Notes under the pieces: generated by a model
What the model was told of the DNA's origin: nothing
What the model saw: the letters and a program-made list of their open reading frames with translations, nothing else
The model's database searches: none
Origin: W425 sp964503235
GTDB taxonomy: Bacteria; Chloroflexota; Dehalococcoidia; Dehalococcoidales; RBG-16-60-22
Assembly: GCA_964503235.1 (NCBI GenBank)
Contig: CAZCZJ010000082.1
Span: forward strand, 1-10,621
DNA: 10,621 nucleotides
Direction: 5' to 3'
Shown: in pieces, positions 1 through 5,185 of the stretch
Numbering within the stretch: the stretch's first letter is position 1
Layout: each line of letters opens with the position of its first letter
Made by a program: the position numbers and the translations under genes

Positions 1-884
1 CCAGCCTCTACGAAAACAGCCGCCGTACCCGCGCTTTCATCAAGGTGCAGGAAGGCTGCCAAAACTACTGCGCCTACTGCATCGTGCCCCATGTCAGGAG
101 CCGCGAGGCAAGCGTTCCGGTCGAACAGGTACTTAAAGATATCAACCGGAGGGTGGCGGAAGGCTTTCGGGAGGTTGTGCTGACCGGTACGGAAATAGGA
201 CAGTACCGCTTTAATGGCGTCGACCTACCGGGACTTATCGAACGTATCCTGTCGGAAACAGCTGTCACCAGATTGAGGCTTTCCTCCCTCCAACCGTCGG
301 AGGTATCTCCCGCACTTATTAATTTGTGGTGTGACCCTCGACTCTGCCCCCATTTTCACCTTTCCCTCCAGAGCGGCAGCGACATCGTCCTGGCTCGGAT
401 GAACCGCCGTTACCGCAGCGACGATTACAGTCGGACGGTAGCTCTCATCCGTAATGTGGTACCTGATGTAGCGATAACCACGGATGTCATCGCCGGATTT
501 CCCGGCGAATCCGAAACCGAATTCCGGGATACTCTCGATTTCTGCCGTGAGATGCGGTTTGCCCGTATCCATGTATTTCCGTACTCGCCACGTCCGGGTA
601 CGGCAGCGGCTGAAATGCCCGGTGCTGTGTCAGCCGCTATAAAAAAGGAGCGAGGCCAGCAGATGCTGACTCTGGCTGAAGATAGTATGCAAAAATTTAT
701 TGAGCGTTTTCTCGGGCAAACCGGCGAGGTTCTTTTCGAGCAGAAATCAGGAGGGCTCTGGTCCGGGCTTACCGGAAACTATATCAGGGTATATGTAAAA
801 AGCGATAATGACCTTACTAATCAAATCTTGCCGGTAACACTGGTGAAGGCTCACAAGGACGGGATTTTGGGAGAGATTATCTAA
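1..884 (+). CDS. mtaB: tRNA t6A37 methylthiotransferase MtaB, 5'-truncated
   Basis: Radical-SAM methylthiotransferase, C-terminal 293 residues; the reading frame is open from base 3, so the start lies outside the window. The radical-SAM CxxxCxxC cluster is visible at codons starting at 57, 69 and 78 (GCQNYCAYC). It is followed by the LTGTEIGQY, RLRLSSLQP and FHLSLQSGS motifs and then RMNRRY. The last ~60 residues resemble a TRAM RNA-binding domain. The family adds a methylthio group to N6-threonylcarbamoyladenosine at position 37 of ANN-decoding tRNAs. RLRLSSLQP and RMNRRY favour MtaB over MiaB, but the N-terminal half that would help decide is missing. Full-length members are about 430-450 aa, so roughly the UPF0004 domain is cut off. 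It ends at TAA (882-884) and converges on the DUF5808-like gene with a 93-base gap in which I see no clear terminator. Confidence 0.85.
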   Translation, partial: SLYENSRRTRAFIKVQEGCQNYCAYCIVPHVRSREASVPVEQVLKDINRRVAEGFREVVLTGTEIGQYRFNGVDLPGLIERILSETAVTRLRLSSLQPSEVSPALINLWCDPRLCPHFHLSLQSGSDIVLARMNRRYRSDDYSRTVALIRNVVPDVAITTDVIAGFPGESETEFRDTLDFCREMRFARIHVFPYSPRPGTAAAEMPGAVSAAIKKERGQQMLTLAEDSMQKFIERFLGQTGEVLFEQKSGGLWSGLTGNYIRVYVKSDNDLTNQILPVTLVKAHKDGILGEII

Positions 885-977
885 ATGTTCGTTCTTAACT
901 CTACTGCCCGTATTTGTATTTATCATGCCCCATTTCGCTGATGTCAACGGTCAGGATTTTTCCCAGGGAGTCGGATT

Positions 978-1334
978 TTAAGTGATAACCGGGCGGTTCT
1001 CGAGTATTTTCCTCATGGTAGGGGTTGGCATCAGGAAATCATCTTCCGTATAGTATGATTCCCCGACGATTCTCATTTTTTCTAATATCGCGTGGAAATT
1101 TATCGCCCATCCGAGGCCTATTACCTCCGGCGAGAAGATTTTAGCGCTTTCTTCATTCCAGTAACCTTCCCTGATTCGCTCGATCGTCGGCAATCGGAAG
1201 TCATAAGGTATACCCCCCACCTTCCCGCGCCAGGTCCTTTCTTCCGCTGGTTTTTCCAGCTCCTGGCATACCGCTGCTAGAGCGACGGTTATTACGGCCA
1301 TCTGCATAAATCTGAACAGCCACTCCTTATGCAT
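978..1334 (-). CDS. small DUF5808-like protein with hydrophobic N-terminus
   Basis: Encodes 118 aa. Residues 4-22 are hydrophobic and could be a weak membrane segment or signal anchor. Residues 34-80 carry TWRGKVGGIPYDFRLPT and then IFSPEVIGLGWAINFHA, which I associate with the DUF5808 family (a 'PYDFR.PT ... P.v.G.GWa.N' pattern). That family's function is unknown to me. The ATG at 1334 is preceded by AAAGGAG at a normal distance, and this Shine-Dalgarno lies in the last codons of the upstream GNAT gene. Only two bases separate that gene's stop from this ATG, so the two are almost certainly co-transcribed and translationally coupled. The family assignment is from memory of the pattern. A plain 'hypothetical protein' is the safe fallback. 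Confidence 0.75.
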   Translation of the reverse strand: MHKEWLFRFMQMAVITVALAAVCQELEKPAEERTWRGKVGGIPYDFRLPTIERIREGYWNEESAKIFSPEVIGLGWAINFHAILEKMRIVGESYYTEDDFLMPTPTMRKILENRPVIT

Positions 1335-1336
1335 AT

Positions 1337-1831
1337 TTACTCCTTTGAGTTATCTTTGATTTCTATTCCCATCACCACCGAGGTTTCAATTTGGCGTGGC
1401 GGTATGTCCCAGTAGGTTGATAGTAGCGTATCTTTATCCGGCAGAAGTGTAAAGCCGTTCTTGTGGTAGAAAGCTAGAGCCCAGTAGGCGGCTCCCCACG
1501 TTCCTACCAGCAGCTGCCGGGTAGTTGTCAGGTTTATCAGATGGGCTAACAATTGTTTGCCTATACCTCCATTTTGATATTCGGGTAGTACGTAGGCATG
1601 ACGGATAAGGGTGACGTCTTTGATGAGCTCTATGCCCATCACCCCCACCAGTTCGCCATCGACCTCATAGCCGTAGAAAGTCACTCTTTTTAACTCCTCT
1701 GCCAGTTCTTCCTCGGGCATATAAGGCTGATGGTAGCAATCCGCCTCAATTTCACCATCGTAGGCTTTGGCGGCTTCGTTGATGATAAAGTACAATTTTT
1801 CGGTCTCGTTTGACCGGCATTGACGAATCAT
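1337..1831 (-). CDS. GNAT family N-acetyltransferase
   Basis: Encodes 164 aa with the GNAT fold signature. The acetyl-CoA-binding motif A is at residues 80-97 (YVLPEYQNGGIGKQLLAHL, with Q86-x-x-G-x-G91). The usual C-terminal AFYHKNGF element is at 120-127. Such enzymes transfer an acetyl group from acetyl-CoA to an amine; the substrate cannot be read from the sequence. The ATG at 1831 follows GGGTGA about nine bases upstream, and a TATAAT hexamer lies on the same strand at 1856-1861. It is the first gene of a two-gene operon with the DUF5808-like gene. The partner does not reveal the substrate. Confidence 0.85.
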   Translation of the reverse strand: MIRQCRSNETEKLYFIINEAAKAYDGEIEADCYHQPYMPEEELAEELKRVTFYGYEVDGELVGVMGIELIKDVTLIRHAYVLPEYQNGGIGKQLLAHLINLTTTRQLLVGTWGAAYWALAFYHKNGFTLLPDKDTLLSTYWDIPPRQIETSVVMGIEIKDNSKE

Positions 1832-1855
1832 CGGCTCGTATCACCCTTTTCAATA

Positions 1856-1861
1856 ATTATA
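1856..1861 (-). promoter_or_regulatory. candidate -10 box of the GNAT operon
   Basis: TATAAT on the minus strand, 24 bases before the GNAT start codon. No convincing -35 lies at 16-18 bases (only AT-rich sequence), so the call rests on a perfect -10 and its position. Confidence 0.4.
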
Positions 1862-1948
1862 CCCGATGTCACCTATCAATAAAAGTACAATGACGGTACT
1901 ACTGGTGAAAAGCAATAAGACAGAGGAGAAAAAAGGGGAGTCAAAATA

Positions 1949-1971
1949 GTGAGGGGGCAACGCCCCCTCAC
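1949..1971. repeat. perfect G/C-run hairpin (GTGAGGGGGC arms)
   Basis: A 10-bp perfect inverted repeat, GTGAGGGGGC and GCCCCCTCAC, with a three-base loop (AAC). No T-run of terminator quality follows on either strand. It abuts the larger inverted repeat at 1981-2050 and belongs to the intergenic palindrome family that recurs at 5021-5110 and 6117-6150. Confidence 0.7.
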
Positions 1972-2050
1972 GAATTCCTTCCCCCCTCTCAAACAGAAGA
2001 AATTTAGTATGAGAAGTGAATTTGTTTGAGAGGGGGACAAAGGGGGTGAG
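1967..2050. repeat. intergenic MITE-like palindromic element
   Basis: Inner arms CCCCCTCTCAAAC (1982-1994) and its exact complement (2024-2036) enclose a 29-base AT-rich core. Beyond the inner arms the complementarity continues imperfectly to terminal CTCAC (1967-1971) and GTGAG (2046-2050). The right end, GAGAGGGGG then GGGGGTGAG, is nearly the same as the right end of the element at 5061-5109, whose core is different. It encodes nothing credible. Together with 1949-1971 it fills most of the 377-base gap between the divergent GNAT and pckA genes. Confidence 0.6.
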
Positions 2051-2115
2051 CATATGAGAACAACCATAAACAAACGTTTTCTATATAGCCTTGAATTTTA
2101 CCTACCCTGTTGGTA

Positions 2116-2124
2116 TGTTATAAT
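2116..2124 (+). promoter_or_regulatory. extended -10 promoter of pckA
   Basis: TGTTATAAT, a perfect TATAAT with the TGn extension, 84 bases upstream of the pckA ATG. The best -35-like hexamer (TTGAAT, 2091-2096) is 22 bases away, too far for normal spacing. An extended -10 promoter without a -35 is the simplest reading. The implied leader is about 75-80 nt. Confidence 0.45.
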
Positions 2125-2208
2125 TGCGCCAGAGGCAACTTCTCTTTCCCCTTGTGAAATAGGAATATTATTACTTTCATTATAAAGTATAAAAAGTGGA
2201 GGCAGCGG

Positions 2209-3810
2209 ATGAATAAGGAAATGAACCTGGAAGAATTTGTTAAAACTGCGGAGAGAATCAGGGAAAAAGCTAAAACAGAAAACAGACTGCTGGATAATCC
2301 CTCCGATGATATTTTAAGAGGACTGGTGGAGAAGCAGGAAGGGGTCGTTAAGACTATCTACGATAATTATGTAGCTGAAAGCGAACCCACTTCCCGGGCG
2401 CAGGCTTTTACCAAGAACAGCGTTGACCAGCCCTTCGGTGAAGATGAAATGCGGCTTTTAGCCCGGTGTGAAGCATCGATGGCTCAGGAGAAACTGATTT
2501 CCATCGACCGTGTCGTGGGTAATCCTGCCGGTAATACGGTGGTGAGGTTAATCGCACCGGAGAAGTTTGCCCATGTTGCCTACGGCGGCCAGAATCTGTT
2601 CGTGCCGGTGAAAAAGACCGTAGATAAGCCGGACTACCAGATTATTTTCTTCGGCGACGAAGCCTGGGAGACCAATAAGTCGAAACCGCTGCCGGAGAAG
2701 GATATCACCATCAGGCTGGCTTTGCTCGATGACGGGCGCGCGGTCAAGATTGTCAGGAACAGCAACTATATCGGCGAGTACAAGAAGGGCGTCTTTGCCT
2801 GCGAGGACTGGGTAGCCAAGATGCGGCGCGGCGGACTTTTCCTGCATGCCGGCTGCCGTGAGGACTATCTCCAGACGGCTCGCGGCGGCTATCGGCCGGT
2901 GCGTACGCTGCTTATCGCTCTCAGTGCCAACGGTAAGACGACGATGACCTGCCAGATTCTGGCGCGCAAGGGCATGGAGCGTTCGTGGCTGATACAGGAC
3001 GACGGTGGCACGCTCATGCCCGACGGCTCTTTCAACGGCTTTGAGGCCGGGGGAGTGTTCGTCAAGACCGAGGGCGTTAATCCCGGCGAGCAGGTGGAAA
3101 TTTTCTATGGTCTGCTTAAGCCGGAAACGGTCTGCGAAAACGTTTTCGTTACCGATGATGGCGATTTCGACTTTGAGAATTTCGAGCGCACGTCCAACGG
3201 CCGGGCGGTGATATTAAGGAGGGATTTCATGCACTCCAGCCCCCATATCGATGTCCCCAGAGTCGATAATGTCATCATCATCACCCGCGGCCCCACCATT
3301 CCGGCCATATCGAAGCTCAACCTGGAGCAGGCTACCGCTCTGATGGTGCTGGGGCAGGCTATGGAGTCCTCGGCGGGCGACCCCACCCAGGCGGGCAAGA
3401 TAAGGTCTGAGTTTTTCTACGACCCGTTCATCGCTGGCGACCGCACCGCTCACGCCAACCGCTTTTACGATATTCTCTCGGAGCTGCCTCACGTCAACTA
3501 CTACTACATGAACACCGGCTCGGTCGGGGAAGGCTATCACTTCAAGGATATCACGGTAAGCCATACCATGAGCATCCTCGACTCCCTCCTGCGCGGCGGC
3601 CTCGAGGACTGGGTGGAATCTCCCACCGGCTTCAAGGTGCCCACCTCCATCCGCGGCGTGGACGATATCCTGGTGCACCCGGAAAGGCTCTATACCAAGG
3701 ATGAGTTTAATGGAAAACAGTCCAATCTCCACCAGCGCCGCCACGAGGCGGTAGAGAAAATCAGCGACGGCCTCCACCCCAGGGTGAGGGAGGTCTTTGA
3801 GAAAATTTAG
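2209..3810 (+). CDS. pckA: ATP-type phosphoenolpyruvate carboxykinase, divergent P-loop
   Basis: Encodes 533 aa, normal for the ATP-dependent family (~520-540), which interconverts oxaloacetate + ATP with PEP + CO2 + ADP in the cytoplasm. The order of landmarks matches E. coli PckA: GEYKKG (189-194; lysine of the metal site), LHAG (H213), the phosphate loop ALSANGKTT (237-245), a kinase-2 motif QDDGG (D264, D265), FNGFEAGG (275-282) and NGRAV (R332). By inspection K192/193, H213, D265 and R332 correspond to the catalytic K213, H232, D269 and R333 of E. coli, so it is probably active. The P-loop is unusual: A-L-S-A-N-G-K-T instead of G-L-S-G-T-G-K-T. The ATG at 2209 has GGAGG six bases upstream. 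It is a single-gene unit between an extended -10 promoter and a terminator. In an autotroph or anaerobe it may run in either direction. Confidence 0.85.
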   Translation: MNKEMNLEEFVKTAERIREKAKTENRLLDNPSDDILRGLVEKQEGVVKTIYDNYVAESEPTSRAQAFTKNSVDQPFGEDEMRLLARCEASMAQEKLISIDRVVGNPAGNTVVRLIAPEKFAHVAYGGQNLFVPVKKTVDKPDYQIIFFGDEAWETNKSKPLPEKDITIRLALLDDGRAVKIVRNSNYIGEYKKGVFACEDWVAKMRRGGLFLHAGCREDYLQTARGGYRPVRTLLIALSANGKTTMTCQILARKGMERSWLIQDDGGTLMPDGSFNGFEAGGVFVKTEGVNPGEQVEIFYGLLKPETVCENVFVTDDGDFDFENFERTSNGRAVILRRDFMHSSPHIDVPRVDNVIIITRGPTIPAISKLNLEQATALMVLGQAMESSAGDPTQAGKIRSEFFYDPFIAGDRTAHANRFYDILSELPHVNYYYMNTGSVGEGYHFKDITVSHTMSILDSLLRGGLEDWVESPTGFKVPTSIRGVDDILVHPERLYTKDEFNGKQSNLHQRRHEAVEKISDGLHPRVREVFEKI

Positions 3811-3839
3811 GACAGATATTTAAGAGGTATCAAGTAATT

Positions 3840-3873
3840 GCCCCCTGAGTTGAATCAGGGGGCTTGTTTATTT
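3840..3873 (+). terminator. rho-independent terminator of pckA
   Basis: Stem GCCCCCTGA (3840-3848) and TCAGGGGGC (3855-3863), nine perfect pairs with a six-base loop, then TTGTTTATTT. It sits 30 bases after the pckA stop. The reverse-strand tail is less T-rich, so it serves pckA better than the opposing toxin-antitoxin operon. Confidence 0.85.
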
Positions 3874-3888
3874 AATTTATCCTGTGTA

Positions 3889-4371
3889 TCACCGATCTAT
3901 ACTAGCTTCTTTCTTTGAAGCGTTAGTATTCCATATCCCTGGCTTTTCATGTAATTTGCGTAGAATCTCACTTATATGTCTTTGAAGAGTTTCTTTGTTG
4001 ATGCTAAGTTCTTTTGTTATTTGTTGATTTAAATAACCCTGCTCTATGAGTTTTAAAATTTCAAATTCTCTTTCTGTAAGATCCTGAGTGCGATTTTCTT
4101 GCCAAATTTTATCTGTAATATTTTGTATTATATCTTGATACACGGTATTTTTTGAACGCAAGCGTTCTAAAATCCACATGCGTGCCAGAGTTGTAGGACC
4201 TACACCTAATCCCCTTGCTTCGTATCTTAACATCTGCCAATGTTCTTCTTGAATTCTTATAGGAATTACTTTATCTAAAGGTCTTTTTACTTTTAATTCG
4301 ACAACAGTATCGCTCTCTTTCCAAGCATCACCTTGTTCGATCCGCTCTATTTTTTTATCTATATTTTTCAT
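3889..4371 (-). CDS. antitoxin-like regulator: RHH-type segment fused to LuxR-type HTH
   Basis: Encodes 160 aa from the ATG at 4371. A TTG 15 bases further up would add MEGNN, but GGAGGG lies seven bases before the ATG and overlaps that extension, so ATG is chosen. Residues 34-72 (IPIRIQEEHWQMLRYEA, then GVGPTTLARMWILERL) look like the beta-strand/two-helix of CopG/BrnA-type antitoxins. Residues 97-142 (LTEREFEILKLIEQGY, then INKETLQRHISEILRKL) match the LuxR/FixJ-type helix-turn-helix. BrnA-type antitoxins usually have only the first part, so the second DNA-binding domain is unusual. It begins one base after the toxin stop. Its likely role is to neutralise the toxin and repress the operon; toxin binding is inferred from gene order. 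The gene is AT-rich (19 of 60 bases G or C at 4321-4380) beside pckA (40 of 60 at 3601-3660), which suggests transfer. Confidence 0.75.
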   Translation of the reverse strand: MKNIDKKIERIEQGDAWKESDTVVELKVKRPLDKVIPIRIQEEHWQMLRYEARGLGVGPTTLARMWILERLRSKNTVYQDIIQNITDKIWQENRTQDLTEREFEILKLIEQGYLNQQITKELSINKETLQRHISEILRKLHEKPGIWNTNASKKEASIDR

Positions 4372-4372
4372 A

Positions 4373-4657
4373 TTATTTCCCTCCAACTACCTTCTTATAA
4401 AGTCTTTTTTCTTTTTCAGTCATAGCTCTAGCTGTTGCTATTTTCCATTCACCTGAACCCTTATTAACTAGTACAATTAATATATGACGTCCAGCTAAAG
4501 TCTTCCCAAACATCTTATATAAACCGTCTCTTCCTTTTCTCACATGAAAAGTTTCTGAAAAACAAACCTCTTCTATATCTCCGTATAATATTTTATGCTT
4601 AGACTCTATTTTCTCGAGAATATGATCATCTATTGAAAGTGATTCTAAATAAAGCAT
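4373..4657 (-). CDS. BrnT-like toxin (RelE-fold type)
   Basis: Encodes 94 aa, the size of BrnT-family toxins, which are RNases of the RelE fold that inhibit translation. The C-terminal part, HILIVLVNKGSGEWKIATAR followed by MTEKEKRLYKK (58-89), matches the BrnT ending 'I.saR.mt..Err.Y'. Residues 22-38 have the helix-strand layout expected for 'G..feea..vF'. The usual N-terminal W-D..K...N..KH pattern is not clear, so the match is to the family in a broad sense. The ATG at 4657 lacks a recognisable Shine-Dalgarno (GTTTGATAGTAAT precedes it), whereas the downstream antitoxin has a strong one. Toxin-before-antitoxin order is typical of brnTA. Other small RelE-like proteins cannot be excluded. 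Confidence 0.65.
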   Translation of the reverse strand: MLYLESLSIDDHILEKIESKHKILYGDIEEVCFSETFHVRKGRDGLYKMFGKTLAGRHILIVLVNKGSGEWKIATARAMTEKEKRLYKKVVGGK

Positions 4658-4670
4658 ATTACTATCAAAC

Positions 4671-4694
4671 GTATACTAATTGTATACAATATAC
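4671..4694. promoter_or_regulatory. palindromic operator of the toxin-antitoxin operon
   Basis: GTATAC occurs at 4671-4676 and again at 4682-4687, 11 bases apart (about one helical turn). A variant, ATATAC, is at 4689-4694. The middle copy is inside a perfect 12-bp palindrome, ATTGTATACAAT (4679-4690), which covers the -10. This is the expected layout for autorepression by a ribbon-helix-helix antitoxin. Confidence 0.55.
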
Positions 4695-4707
4695 ACTATT
4701 TTGTCAA
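4679..4707 (-). promoter_or_regulatory. promoter of the toxin-antitoxin operon
   Basis: Minus strand TTGACA (4702-4707), a 17-base spacer, then TACAAT (4679-4684): perfect -35, near-perfect -10, ideal spacing. The predicted start is about 15 bases before the toxin ATG, leaving almost no leader. Confidence 0.75.
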
Positions 4708-4772
4708 GTACTTTTTTTATCAATCTATTGTGTTCAATGTATCTTTGATAGTAATTTATTAGAAATAATGTG

Positions 4773-4795
4773 AAAACCCTCGTTTCTGAGAGTTT
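4773..4795 (-). terminator. candidate weak terminator after tRNA-Arg
   Basis: On the minus strand AAACTCTC and GAGGGTTT pair over eight positions (one G-T) around a six-base loop and are followed by TTTTC. It lies 25 bases beyond the tRNA-Arg 3' end and before the toxin-antitoxin promoter. The T-run is short, so termination may be partial. Confidence 0.4.
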
Positions 4796-4820
4796 ACAAT
4801 CTGTCAATTTAGCAAAATAC

Positions 4821-4893
4821 CGCGCCTGGAGGGATTCGAACCCACGACACCCGGTTCCGAAGACCGGTGCTCTGTCCGCTGAGCTACAGGCGC
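4821..4893 (-). tRNA. tRNA-Arg, anticodon UCG
   Basis: A full 73-nt cloverleaf on the minus strand. The acceptor stem is GCGCCTG/CAGGCGC with discriminator G. The D arm is GCTC-AGCGGACA-GAGC. The anticodon stem CCGGT/ACCGG carries loop CTTCGGA (anticodon TCG, reading CGA). The variable loop has five bases and the T loop is TTCGAAT. The T stem GTGGG/CCCTC has one T-T mismatch (50-64). CCA is not encoded. A TATAAT lies 12 bases upstream. It is flanked by the AT-rich toxin-antitoxin insert on its 3' side and a dispersed repeat on its 5' side. Confidence 0.95.
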
Positions 4894-4905
4894 ATGTTAT
4901 GCTCA

Positions 4906-4911
4906 ATTATA
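4906..4911 (-). promoter_or_regulatory. -10 box of the tRNA-Arg gene
   Basis: TATAAT on the minus strand, 12 bases from the mature tRNA 5' end. The -35 region (TGGAGA at 17 bases) is poor. Confidence 0.5.
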
Positions 4912-4946
4912 CCCCTTTCCCTTCCCTTTCTCCACCCCTTCTAAGT

Positions 4947-5110
4947 TATCTTTTCCCACCCGACCGCCCTCGCATCATCCTCGGCTAATCCGTTGGTTTT
5001 TAAATTCCCTCCATTGTTGTCCCCCTTTCATAAAGGGGGATTAAGGGGGATTTTGTTTATCCCCCCTCTCCTGTGACACCTCTTCAGGAGAGGGGGCCAG
5101 GGGGTGAGGT
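4947..5110. repeat. composite intergenic repeat, copy 1
   Basis: It begins with a 24-base stretch (4947-4970, TATCTTTTCCCACCCGACCG plus CCCT) that recurs exactly at 6315-6338. It continues through a diverged spacer to CCCCCTTTCATAAAGGGGG (5021-5039; 8-bp arms, loop CAT) and GATTAAGGGGGATT, which recurs at 6117-6149 with one change. It ends in a second palindrome, CCCCCTCTCCTG and its complement (5062-5073 and 5085-5096, 11-base loop), followed by CCAGGGGGTGAG, like the end of the element at 1967-2050. No gene is supported between the tRNA-Arg promoter and the nitroreductase promoter. Confidence 0.65.
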
Positions 5111-5125
5111 AGACCTTTAAAGAAA

Positions 5126-5155
5126 TTGATTTCACAACTCAATAATACCTATACT
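5126..5155 (+). promoter_or_regulatory. candidate promoter of the nitroreductase gene
   Basis: TTGATT (5126-5131), an 18-base spacer and TATACT (5150-5155). The predicted start lies near 5162, giving a ~24-nt leader that contains the Shine-Dalgarno GGAGG at 5176-5180. It also argues against an in-frame TTG at 5126 as the start codon. Confidence 0.45.
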
Positions 5156-5185
5156 ACAAATAGCCTTTTAAAAACGGAGGTCACC

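Noticed and set aside
1850..2073. Overlapping short minus-strand open frames of 65-67 codons
   Set aside because: They are translated palindromic repeat sequence in two frames; no ribosome-binding site or family resemblance.
3214..3777. Minus-strand open frame (187 codons) opposite pckA
   Set aside because: Antisense to conserved pckA sequence, with composition typical of a shadow frame and no motif.
4372..4386. TTG start for the antitoxin, adding MEGNN
   Set aside because: The Shine-Dalgarno GGAGGG would be inside that extension; the ATG at 4371 is ideally spaced from it.
4800..4900. tRNA-Arg as a proven attachment site
   Set aside because: No duplicate of the tRNA 3' end was found at the far edge of the AT-rich insert and there is no integrase.
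5021..5096. CRISPR array or terminators
   Set aside because: The repeats are few, palindromic and unevenly spaced with no constant-length spacers, and the hairpins lack proper T-runs.
5126..5185. TTG start for the nitroreductase, adding 20 residues
   Set aside because: The candidate promoter lies over it, and the ATG at 5186 has a strong Shine-Dalgarno and gives a normal family N-terminus.
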